From assembly GCA_035496935.1 (NCBI GenBank), contig DATJED010000015.1:62001-126000 (forward strand): a DNA stretch of 64,000 bases. Reading direction: 5' to 3'. This DNA comes from Pseudopedobacter sp035496935. Lineage in GTDB: Bacteria > Bacteroidota > Bacteroidia > Sphingobacteriales > Sphingobacteriaceae. Made by a program: the position numbers and the translations under genes. Under the pieces are notes generated by a model, which saw nothing but the letters and a program-made list of their open reading frames with translations, was not told the DNA's origin and made no database searches. Below, one piece after another: positions 26,065 through 33,314 of this stretch; the first letter of the stretch is position 1, and every line of letters starts with the position of its first letter.

Positions 26065-26886
26065 ATGTCTAAACTGGACATCTTAAAAAAAGATTGGATT
26101 GATATAGTTTTTGCAGGTAGGAACAAAGAATACGGCGCCTATGAGCTTCGTAAAGACAATGTTAAAAATACCAACAAAGCTATCATCATTGGCGGCTTAT
26201 TGTTCTCATTAGCAATAGCTTCTCCAATTATTATAAAATATCTGCAGGGTTTTGCTCCTGAGGATATTAAGAAGAAAGAAAAACTAACGGAAGTTGTTTT
26301 GGCTACTCCTCCTCCTGTTGACGAGAAAGCGCCACCTCCGCCACCACCGGTTGAACCACCTCCACCAAAAGTGGATCAGGTGAAGTTTCCGCCACCGGTT
26401 GTAAAACCAGATGAGGAAGTGGTAGAAGAAGAACCGCCAACCGTTAAGGAGTTGGAGAAAGCAGACCCGGGACAGAAAACAATTAAGGGCGATCCGAATG
26501 CCGAGATTGTAATCAACACACCGGTAGGCGAAGGTCCAATCAACCAAGAAAAAACTGAGGATACCAACCAAATTTTTACCAACGTAGAAGTTTTGCCAAG
26601 TTTCCCAGGCGGTATTGAGCAGTTTGGAAAATTCTTAAGTAAAAACTTAAGATATCCACCTGTTGCCCGTGATGCAGGAATCCAGGGAAGGGTTTTTTGC
26701 CAATTTGTGGTAGAGAAAGACGGATCCTTAACCGATATTAAAGTAGTTAGAGGAATTGGTGGTGGATGTGACGAGGAAGCCGTAAGGGTTTTGAAAAATT
26801 CACCTAGATGGAATCCGGGAGTACAAAACGGAAGAAATGTGCGTGTATCTTATACCATTCCAATCTTCTTCCAATTGCAACAATAA
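26065..26886 (+). CDS. tonB: TonB energy transducer
   Basis: A 273-residue periplasm-spanning protein. The N-terminus has DIVFAGRNKEYGAYELRKDN, a segment typical of Bacteroidota TonB proteins, before the membrane helix at about 39-57. A proline-rich spacer follows (PPPPPVEPPPPKVDQV at about 90-110), then the TonB C-terminal domain from about 185 (YPPVARDAGIQGRVFCQFVVEKDGSLTDIKVVRGIGGGCDEEAVRVL). It carries the proton-motive energy from ExbBD to outer-membrane receptors such as the one at 45332. Confidence 0.95.
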   Translation: MSKLDILKKDWIDIVFAGRNKEYGAYELRKDNVKNTNKAIIIGGLLFSLAIASPIIIKYLQGFAPEDIKKKEKLTEVVLATPPPVDEKAPPPPPPVEPPPPKVDQVKFPPPVVKPDEEVVEEEPPTVKELEKADPGQKTIKGDPNAEIVINTPVGEGPINQEKTEDTNQIFTNVEVLPSFPGGIEQFGKFLSKNLRYPPVARDAGIQGRVFCQFVVEKDGSLTDIKVVRGIGGGCDEEAVRVLKNSPRWNPGVQNGRNVRVSYTIPIFFQLQQ

Positions 26887-26892
26887 TTATTA

Positions 26893-27129
26893 ATGACATA
26901 CCAAAAATTTTCAGAAAGACAGAAATCGCCCGCAAGGCGATTTCTGTTTATTTTAGGGATTGTGATGTTCATCCTATATTTTTTTATAGGTTTGGCCATC
27001 ATTTTTTGGGATAAGTTTCCGTTGATGTACGGTGTTGATAGAATATGGAAAGTAGCTTTCGGTTTACTTTTAATCGTATATTCTTTTTTTAGATTTGTGA
27101 GACTCATCAATCAAAAGCAAAATGATTAA
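26893..27129 (+). CDS. Small two-helix membrane protein
   Basis: A 78-residue protein with two hydrophobic segments, RFLFILGIVMFILYFFIGLAIIFW (16-39) and VAFGLLLIVYSFFRFV (53-68). Basic residues flank both helices, suggesting an inner-membrane hairpin. I do not recognise a family. It starts 6 bp after tonB and overlaps the next gene by 8 bp, so it is translated as part of the operon and may accompany the Ton complex or the substrate-binding protein. Confidence 0.75.
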   Translation: MTYQKFSERQKSPARRFLFILGIVMFILYFFIGLAIIFWDKFPLMYGVDRIWKVAFGLLLIVYSFFRFVRLINQKQND

Positions 27130-28015
27130 AAAAAGTATAGCAAACTTTTTTCTTTTACCACTAATTGTAGTTATTCCTCTAATTTCCTGCAACCAAAGTA
27201 ACAGCAAGGAAGAACATATCACCTACGGGGAAAGTAAGTTGCTTGCCGATGAGTCTTTGTACCCTATTGTAGATGATGAATACGAAATTTTCTCAAACAG
27301 CTACAAAAGAGCCGATATTAAAATTACATATCTGCCAGAGCAGAATGTAATTGCTCATTTACTGGACGATAGCGCTTCAGTAGCCATTCTTTCACGGCAG
27401 TTGAGTAAAGAAGAAGCTAAATACTTTGAAGACAAAAAAATCATCATTAGAAGCACAAAATTTGCTATTGATGGTGTCGCACTGATTACCGGAAAAAGTA
27501 ATCCAGATTCTTTAATTACTATTGAAGAACTAAAAGAAGCATTTACAGGGAAAAGTCAAAAAACACGCAATTTTGTTTTTGATAACCCAAAGTCGAGCAC
27601 AGTAGCATACTTAATGCAACTTACAGGCGTTAAAGAATTTCCAAAGAATGTTTATGCATTAAAAACCAATAAAGACGTTATTAAGTATGTTAACAAAAAT
27701 CCAAACAGCGTAGGCATTGTAAGCGTAGCTTGGATGAAAAGACCTACACCAGACATTGCGCCTGAAGTAGAAAATCTTAAGTTTTTAAGTGTAAAAACTA
27801 ACAAAGGAACATACGAACAGCCGTCGCAGAGCAACTTAAAACTTGATAATTATCCGTTAATTAGAGATTTATATTTAATAAATTGCCAAGGCAAGGCGGG
27901 TTTAGGCACAGGGTTTGCCTCTTTCCTCGCCAGTGAAATGGGGCAGAGAATAATTTTAAAATCTGGTTTAGCACCGGACTCTTTACCTAGCAGACAGTTA
28001 CAATTCAGAAATTAA
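27122..28015 (+). CDS. PstS-like periplasmic substrate-binding lipoprotein
   Basis: A 297-residue lipoprotein: the signal ends VVIPLISCNQ with Cys23 as lipid site. The mature protein has the phosphate-ABC-transporter PstS-like fold pattern, including SVAILSRQLSKEEAKYF, FAIDGVALITGKSNPDSLITIEELKEAFTGKSQ and NPKSSTVAYLMQLTG. No pstC, pstA or pstB genes are near. In Bacteroidota such orphan PstS-like proteins often follow exbBD-tonB; a role in phosphate or another anion is uncertain. It overlaps the gene before it by 8 bp. Confidence 0.85.
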   Translation: MIKKSIANFFLLPLIVVIPLISCNQSNSKEEHITYGESKLLADESLYPIVDDEYEIFSNSYKRADIKITYLPEQNVIAHLLDDSASVAILSRQLSKEEAKYFEDKKIIIRSTKFAIDGVALITGKSNPDSLITIEELKEAFTGKSQKTRNFVFDNPKSSTVAYLMQLTGVKEFPKNVYALKTNKDVIKYVNKNPNSVGIVSVAWMKRPTPDIAPEVENLKFLSVKTNKGTYEQPSQSNLKLDNYPLIRDLYLINCQGKAGLGTGFASFLASEMGQRIILKSGLAPDSLPSRQLQFRN

Positions 28016-28032
28016 CCTTAAATAAATTGTAT

Positions 28033-29709
28033 ATGAATATAGTTAAGAAGATAGCATTAGGAACAATGAGCGTTATGTTTATTGCTTCCGCTACTAAGGC
28101 TCAAAGCCTTGAGGATGCAAGAAAAGCCGTAAACGCGGAACAATTTCAAAAGGCAAAATCATTATTTGCTAATTTGGTAAAAAACCAACCCACTCCCGAA
28201 AATTATTTTTATTACGGAGATCTTTATTTACAGTTAAACATGCCCGATTCTGCTAAAGCAGTTTTCCAAAAAGGTATTGCCGCAGATGATAAGGGGAAAT
28301 ATATGCTTAATGAAATAGGCTTAGGTACTGTAGATCTTTTTGAGAAAAACCCTTCTGGCGCACAAGGCCATTTCGCAAAAGCCACAGAAGATATGCGTAA
28401 AAAGGATTTCTTGGAGTATATCTACATTGGTAAAGCCTATACTTACGAGCCGTCAAGAGATTTAACCAAAGCGTTTGAATGGTTTGACAAAGCCAAAGAG
28501 AACGGCGAAAAAGACCCAGAATTACATATTGCAATGGGTAATGCGTACAAAGCACAAAACAAAAATAGTGAAGCGGTTGCCGAGTACCAAAGAGCTATGA
28601 ACTTAAAAGATAATCTTTTAGGTGTTGAAGTTAATATTGGCGAAATTTGGACACAAGCATTTAATTTTGAACTAGCAGAATCAACACTTAAAGGCGTTAT
28701 TGCAAAAGACCCTAACTATGGTCCTGCTTATAGAGCTTTAGCAGAAAACTATTACCGTTGGACTTCTGCTGCATCCGGAAGAAAAGCCGAGTTTTTAACA
28801 AAAGCGAAAGAAAACTATTCAAAATATCTAGACCTTACAGATAGATCTGTTGATTCTCGTTACAGATATTTAATTTTCTTATTAAACGCCGGAGATTATG
28901 CAGGTTTAGAGAAAGCGGCAACTGAATTTATCAGTTCACCAGGTTATAACAAAGATTATATCTTAGCAAAAAGGTTTAAAGGCTATGCCGCTATTGAGGA
29001 TAACAATAACCAACAAGGTATTGAAACATTAAATAGTTTTATGGCCGAAGTAGATGCCAAACGCTTAATAGCTGATGATTATTTATATTTAGGAAAAGCT
29101 TACCAAGCAGAAAAACAAGATTCATTAGCAATAGCAAACTATGTTAAAGGCTATGAACTTGATACAACCAACAACGAAGTATTAGGAAACATTGCTAAAA
29201 CTTATTTTTCTGCAAAAAAATACGACAAAGCGGCTGAGTACTATGGCAAGCTAACAAAACTGCCTAAAGCTTCTTTTGTAGATTGGTTTTATTTAGGATA
29301 TTCTAACTATTTCCACTATGCTAATTTGGTTAACAGCAATACAAAAGACACCTTACAAATTAAACAAACATTGTTAGCTGCTGATAGCGCTTTCACATAC
29401 GTTGCCGAAAAAGCTAATAATGCGGATGCGTATTTATACTTAGCAAGGGTAGAGTACTATTTGAATCCTGTTACAGAAAACGATAAAGTAAAAGCTGCTT
29501 TCGATAAGTTTGTAGAAATTACCAACGCTAAAGAAACCTTAACAGATGCCAATAAGAGAAATCTTTCTGAAGCTTATTCATCATTAGGCGCTTATTACAT
29601 CAAAACAGATAAGGTAAAAGCTAAAGATTATTTTGAGAAAGCTTTGGCTTTGACACCAGATAATCAGCAGATAAAAGATGCTTTAGCGGCTATAAAAGCC
29701 GATAAGTAA
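28033..29709 (+). CDS. Secreted tetratricopeptide-repeat protein
   Basis: About 558 residues with a Sec signal peptide MNIVKKIALGTMSVMFIASATKAQS and then a run of TPR-like helical pairs through to the C-terminus (for example NYFYYGDLYLQLNMPDSAKAVFQKGI and DYLYLGKAYQAEKQDSLAIANYVKGYEL). It is likely a periplasmic scaffold. I chose the ATG at 28033 over the TTG at 28027 because it begins a normal signal peptide. It is the last gene of the exbB operon, 17 bp after the PstS-like gene, and is closed by the terminator at 29731. Confidence 0.88.
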   Translation: MNIVKKIALGTMSVMFIASATKAQSLEDARKAVNAEQFQKAKSLFANLVKNQPTPENYFYYGDLYLQLNMPDSAKAVFQKGIAADDKGKYMLNEIGLGTVDLFEKNPSGAQGHFAKATEDMRKKDFLEYIYIGKAYTYEPSRDLTKAFEWFDKAKENGEKDPELHIAMGNAYKAQNKNSEAVAEYQRAMNLKDNLLGVEVNIGEIWTQAFNFELAESTLKGVIAKDPNYGPAYRALAENYYRWTSAASGRKAEFLTKAKENYSKYLDLTDRSVDSRYRYLIFLLNAGDYAGLEKAATEFISSPGYNKDYILAKRFKGYAAIEDNNNQQGIETLNSFMAEVDAKRLIADDYLYLGKAYQAEKQDSLAIANYVKGYELDTTNNEVLGNIAKTYFSAKKYDKAAEYYGKLTKLPKASFVDWFYLGYSNYFHYANLVNSNTKDTLQIKQTLLAADSAFTYVAEKANNADAYLYLARVEYYLNPVTENDKVKAAFDKFVEITNAKETLTDANKRNLSEAYSSLGAYYIKTDKVKAKDYFEKALALTPDNQQIKDALAAIKADK

Positions 29710-29730
29710 GCTTTTCGCTATTAATATAAT

Positions 29731-29762
29731 GCCCTGGTTCAGTTATGAATCAGGGCTTTTTT
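29731..29762 (+). terminator. Rho-independent terminator of the exbB-tonB-TPR operon
   Basis: An 11-bp stem (29731-29741 with 29746-29756, one G-T pair), GTTA loop, and six T (29757-29762). It lies 21 bp after the TPR gene stop. Confidence 0.9.
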
Positions 29763-29932
29763 ATTTTATAACAAGTTGGTGTGTATTGCAATTGCAACTT
29801 ATCTTCTTTTGTTCCAGTTTTTTGCGTAAACTGTCAAAAATTAAATCCCTTTTCTCTTCAGAATACCGAAATCTCTTGGTACTTTTAAATTTTTTCTGTT
29901 AGTACCTTCTCTAAATTTTTTTTATTGATACA

Positions 29933-32827
29933 ATGTTAAGAGTTGCAACAGATAAACCTTTTAAACTGGTTTATTCATTGGCTAGGCATGATTATTTCGG
30001 ATTTTTGATTGAACCTCATATCGTTCAGTTAAATACTGATGGAGGCTTTTCATTAACCCACCAAAGAATTTTTTCACACACCGCCGAAGAATTTAGTCAC
30101 AGTATTGATGCAACTGACGTCAAGCTCATCAAACTTTGCGAAGAGATTGAGCAAGATTACATCATTAAAAAATTCTTTAAAAAACAGGTAAGGGCAACAG
30201 AGTTTTTCGCCAAAAGCTGGGACGATAAATCTTATGATTTTGTTCGTCCGAAGATAGAAAAGAAGCTAGCCGAAATTTTAAAGCTTTTACGAGGAAAAGA
30301 GGCTTATGTAATGAGCAAAGAAGGCTGGCCGGTAGAAAGGCAAGTCCATTTTGCAGAAAAGCCTTCAACTGTTTTGTTCCATTTTAGAAGAAACGAAGAA
30401 GAAACCAGGTATTTTCCAACTATCAAATATCTAGAAAATCGCATCGACTTTATGTTTAAAGATGCGCAGGTAATTACCAATAAGCCCGCTTATTTATTAT
30501 TGGATGATACACTTTACGATTTTGAACAGGATTTGGAAGGGAAAAAATTACAGCCGTTTTTAAACAAACGCTATATCTCCATCCCAAAATCATCAGAGGC
30601 TACTTACTTTTCGAAATTTGTATCGCCACTGATTGAAAAATACCATGTTTATGCAGAAGGTTTTACCATCAATACCGAAAAACATGAAGCCACACCTATA
30701 TTAAAAGTTGTTTATGTAAGTTCTGGAACTTCGGAAATCCAACTTTTCTTTAAATACGGAAAATATACTTTCCCAGCCGGCAGCGATTTGGCAGTTACGG
30801 TTCGGATGGAGAAAGAAGACGACAATTATATTTTTCATAGAATTAAACGCTCTTTAGTTTGGGAAAAAAAGAAACTGGAAGAACTACTGGCGATGGGCTT
30901 AAAACAGCAGTCAAGCCTTTTTGTTCATTTAGAAGTCGTTGGGTTAAACGATGAAATCGATAAATCACTTTCCGTTTTTGATTTCATCAGCGAGCATCAC
31001 GATGAACTGGTGGCACAAGGTTTTGAGTTTGAACAGGATACAAGCGCTAAAAAATACATCATCGGCAGCAGTAAAATTGATTTAGAGATTAACGAAAAAA
31101 ACGATTGGTTTGATATTGAAGCCATCGTTCAGTTTGGCCAATATAAAATTCCGTTTATCCAACTTAAACACCATATCCTCCATAAAAGAAGAGAATTTAC
31201 TTTGCCAAATGGCGAGATTGCGATTATCCCCGAAAAATGGTTTTCGCAATATGGCAATCTGTTAAGTTTTTCTGAGGGCGAAGAGCATTTGCGGTTAAAA
31301 AAGCTTCACGTTGGTTTAGTTCATGATTTTGCCAACAGCGATTTAGCGAATATCACAATGGATAGGAAACTGCAAAAATTAGCCGATTTTGCACATATCG
31401 ACGAGGTCGCGTCCCCCGCCCATTTTAAAGGCACATTACGCCCTTATCAAAAAGCCGGTTATGATTGGTTCCATTTTTTACAAAAGTACAATTTTGGGGG
31501 CTGTTTGGCTGATGATATGGGTTTGGGGAAAACCATCCAAACTTTAGCTTTGCTGCAAAAAGGCAAAGAAGAACAGGAAGCCCAAGGTATTCACACAACT
31601 TCGCTGATTGTTATGCCCACTTCCTTAATTTACAACTGGATAAACGAGGCAAAAAAGTTTACACCTACGCTTAAAGTTTATACCCATACCGGCACTTTCA
31701 GAGAAAAAGACATTGCCCTTTTTGATAAATACGATGTTGTGATCACCACTTATGGCATCACCCGGGTAGATACGGATTTACTTAGCGAAATGTATTTCCA
31801 TTATATTATTTTGGATGAAAGTCAGAATATAAAGAACCCTTCCTCAAAATCGTTTAAAGCCGTTAAACAGCTTAAGTCCAAACATAAACTCATATTATCC
31901 GGCACACCGGTAGAAAATACGGTGAACGATTTATGGACGCAAATGTCTTTCATTAATCCGGGTTTATTGGGTTCGCAGACTTTTTTCCAGACCGATTTTG
32001 TGCAACCGATAGAAAAGAAAAAAGACGAGGAAAAAGCGCAGAAATTACAGGTTTTAATCAAGCCTTTTGTGATGCGCCGCACTAAAGAACAAGTTGCTAC
32101 GGAACTTCCTCCAAAAACAGAAAACCTGTTTTACAGCAAAATGAGCGAGGAACAGCTGGATATTTATGAAAAAACAAAATCAGAATACCGCAACGAATTG
32201 CTGAAATCCATTGAAACCGGAGATTACCATAAATCGCCGATACAGATGTTGCAGGGATTAACCAAACTACGTCAAATCGCTAACCATCCTTTTATGGTGG
32301 ATGAAGATTATGAAGGCGATTCGGGCAAATTTGAGGATGTAATTCACAAGCTGGAAAGCGTTGTAGAAGCCGGGCATAAAGTGTTGATTTTCTCGCAGTT
32401 TGTAAAACAGTTGGATATTTATCGCAAATATTTTGATAAAAACCACATCAATTACTCTTATCTGGATGGCAGTACGCAAAACCGCGGAAAAGTGGTGGAA
32501 GAATTTAAAAGCGAAGATCACATTCAAATTTTCCTGATTTCTTTGAAAGCTGGGGGTGTGGGTTTAAACCTTACCGAAGCCGATTATGTTTTTATTTTAG
32601 ATCCGTGGTGGAATCCGGCGGTAGAACAGCAGGCTATCGACAGAACGCACCGTATCGGGCAAACCAAAAATGTTTTTATTTATAAATTCATTACAAAAGA
32701 CACTGTAGAGGAAAAAATTCTCGCCTTGCAAAACAAAAAAATGAGAGTCGCTAAAAGTTTGATTACAACAGAAGACAGTTTTATAAAATCGTTAACAGAG
32801 GCAGATATTAAGGAGATTTTGGCTTAG
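29933..32827 (+). CDS. SNF2-family DEAD/DEAH-box helicase-like ATPase
   Basis: A 964-residue protein. The N-terminal half (to about 490) is the bacterial SNF2-associated region without a recognisable catalytic motif. The Swi2/Snf2 ATPase core follows: FGGCLADDMGLGKTIQT near 522-537 (motif I), VVITTYG, ILDESQNIKN as the DExx box near 625, LSGTPVEN (motif III). The helicase C domain has VLIFSQFVKQLD, LKAGGVGLNLTEADYV and QAIDRTHRIGQ (motif VI) near 900. Such proteins move on dsDNA or remodel transcription complexes, as RapA does. No zinc SWIM motif CxCxnCxH was seen. It stands alone, with no defence genes beside it. Confidence 0.93.
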   Translation: MLRVATDKPFKLVYSLARHDYFGFLIEPHIVQLNTDGGFSLTHQRIFSHTAEEFSHSIDATDVKLIKLCEEIEQDYIIKKFFKKQVRATEFFAKSWDDKSYDFVRPKIEKKLAEILKLLRGKEAYVMSKEGWPVERQVHFAEKPSTVLFHFRRNEEETRYFPTIKYLENRIDFMFKDAQVITNKPAYLLLDDTLYDFEQDLEGKKLQPFLNKRYISIPKSSEATYFSKFVSPLIEKYHVYAEGFTINTEKHEATPILKVVYVSSGTSEIQLFFKYGKYTFPAGSDLAVTVRMEKEDDNYIFHRIKRSLVWEKKKLEELLAMGLKQQSSLFVHLEVVGLNDEIDKSLSVFDFISEHHDELVAQGFEFEQDTSAKKYIIGSSKIDLEINEKNDWFDIEAIVQFGQYKIPFIQLKHHILHKRREFTLPNGEIAIIPEKWFSQYGNLLSFSEGEEHLRLKKLHVGLVHDFANSDLANITMDRKLQKLADFAHIDEVASPAHFKGTLRPYQKAGYDWFHFLQKYNFGGCLADDMGLGKTIQTLALLQKGKEEQEAQGIHTTSLIVMPTSLIYNWINEAKKFTPTLKVYTHTGTFREKDIALFDKYDVVITTYGITRVDTDLLSEMYFHYIILDESQNIKNPSSKSFKAVKQLKSKHKLILSGTPVENTVNDLWTQMSFINPGLLGSQTFFQTDFVQPIEKKKDEEKAQKLQVLIKPFVMRRTKEQVATELPPKTENLFYSKMSEEQLDIYEKTKSEYRNELLKSIETGDYHKSPIQMLQGLTKLRQIANHPFMVDEDYEGDSGKFEDVIHKLESVVEAGHKVLIFSQFVKQLDIYRKYFDKNHINYSYLDGSTQNRGKVVEEFKSEDHIQIFLISLKAGGVGLNLTEADYVFILDPWWNPAVEQQAIDRTHRIGQTKNVFIYKFITKDTVEEKILALQNKKMRVAKSLITTEDSFIKSLTEADIKEILA

Positions 32828-32885
32828 GGGTTTTGCTTTAGAATAAGTCTGAATGTGTGCCAGTTCTTACTAATTCAATTATTCC

Positions 32886-33035
32886 CTATTTATCTGCTAT
32901 TTTTCTTAAAAGCTCGATTTGTTCTTGCTTAAGTTTTTGACTTTTACGGAAATAGCGAAATATCACAAAAATAATCGTTACGGGTATTGCTAACGCAATT
33001 AGGATTAAAATTATTTCTGGTGCACCAAGACCCAT
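32886..33035 (-). CDS. 49-residue single-helix membrane protein
   Basis: The reverse strand ATG (complement of 33033-33035) gives MGLGAPEIILILIALAIPVT followed by IIFVIFRYFRKSQKLKQEQIELLRKIADK and a TAG stop. There is one long membrane helix (about 7-27) and a charged amphipathic C-terminal helix with heptad-like spacing (QKLKQEQIELLRKIA), so a small inner-membrane protein with a cytoplasmic helix is likely. It lies opposite to both neighbours. I do not know its function; the well-formed architecture is the main evidence that it is a gene. Confidence 0.6.
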   Translation of the reverse strand: MGLGAPEIILILIALAIPVTIIFVIFRYFRKSQKLKQEQIELLRKIADK

Positions 33036-33241
33036 ATCAATAATATTTAGATTAAATGTTTTTAAAGTTAGAAAAATATAACATATTTTTCAACTATCCA
33101 ATATAAAAGACATTCGTACTTTAAGTTCTCGACTTAATTTGCGTTAACGACAAAAACGATCCTTTTTTGCATTAGCCATTTGCAGATTATAAAAAATATT
33201 TAGTGAATGGCGTGTTAAAACGCCCAAATAATCTCATTTCA

Positions 33242-33264
33242 CCAGTTTTCTAAATAAAAACTGG
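33242..33264. repeat. Inverted repeat upstream of leuS
   Basis: An 8-bp perfect inverted repeat, CCAGTTTT (33242-33249) and AAAACTGG (33257-33264), with a 7-nt AT-rich spacer. No T run follows, so it is not an obvious terminator. It could be an operator or leader hairpin near the leuS promoter. Confidence 0.35.
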
Positions 33265-33314
33265 TTGGCTGGGTTTAAATTTTTATTTTCGCTCTTATAT
33301 CATAAATCGTAAAA

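Larger units (their letters stand above)
32828..33314. other. 487-bp region between the SNF2 gene and leuS
   Basis: It holds a small reverse-strand membrane ORF (32886-33035), an AT-rich stretch, an inverted repeat at 33242-33264 (CCAGTTTT / AAAACTGG) and a TATTTTCG -7-like element at 33284-33291 about 24 nt before leuS. I found no clear -33 element at the right distance for it. No RNA gene was recognised. Confidence 0.5.

Noticed and set aside
26320..26420. Repetitive CCACCTCCG-type stretch
   Set aside because: It is the proline-rich linker of TonB, coding low complexity rather than a separate repeat element.
29786..29797. 12-bp palindrome TTGCAATTGCAA upstream of the SNF2 gene
   Set aside because: It is a short, AT-rich palindrome, over 130 bp from the start, without promoter elements at a fitting distance; chance is likely.
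29933..32827. SNF2 helicase as part of a defence island (DISARM-like)
   Set aside because: No methyltransferase, DUF1998 or phospholipase D genes are adjacent; the neighbours are a ton operon and leuS.
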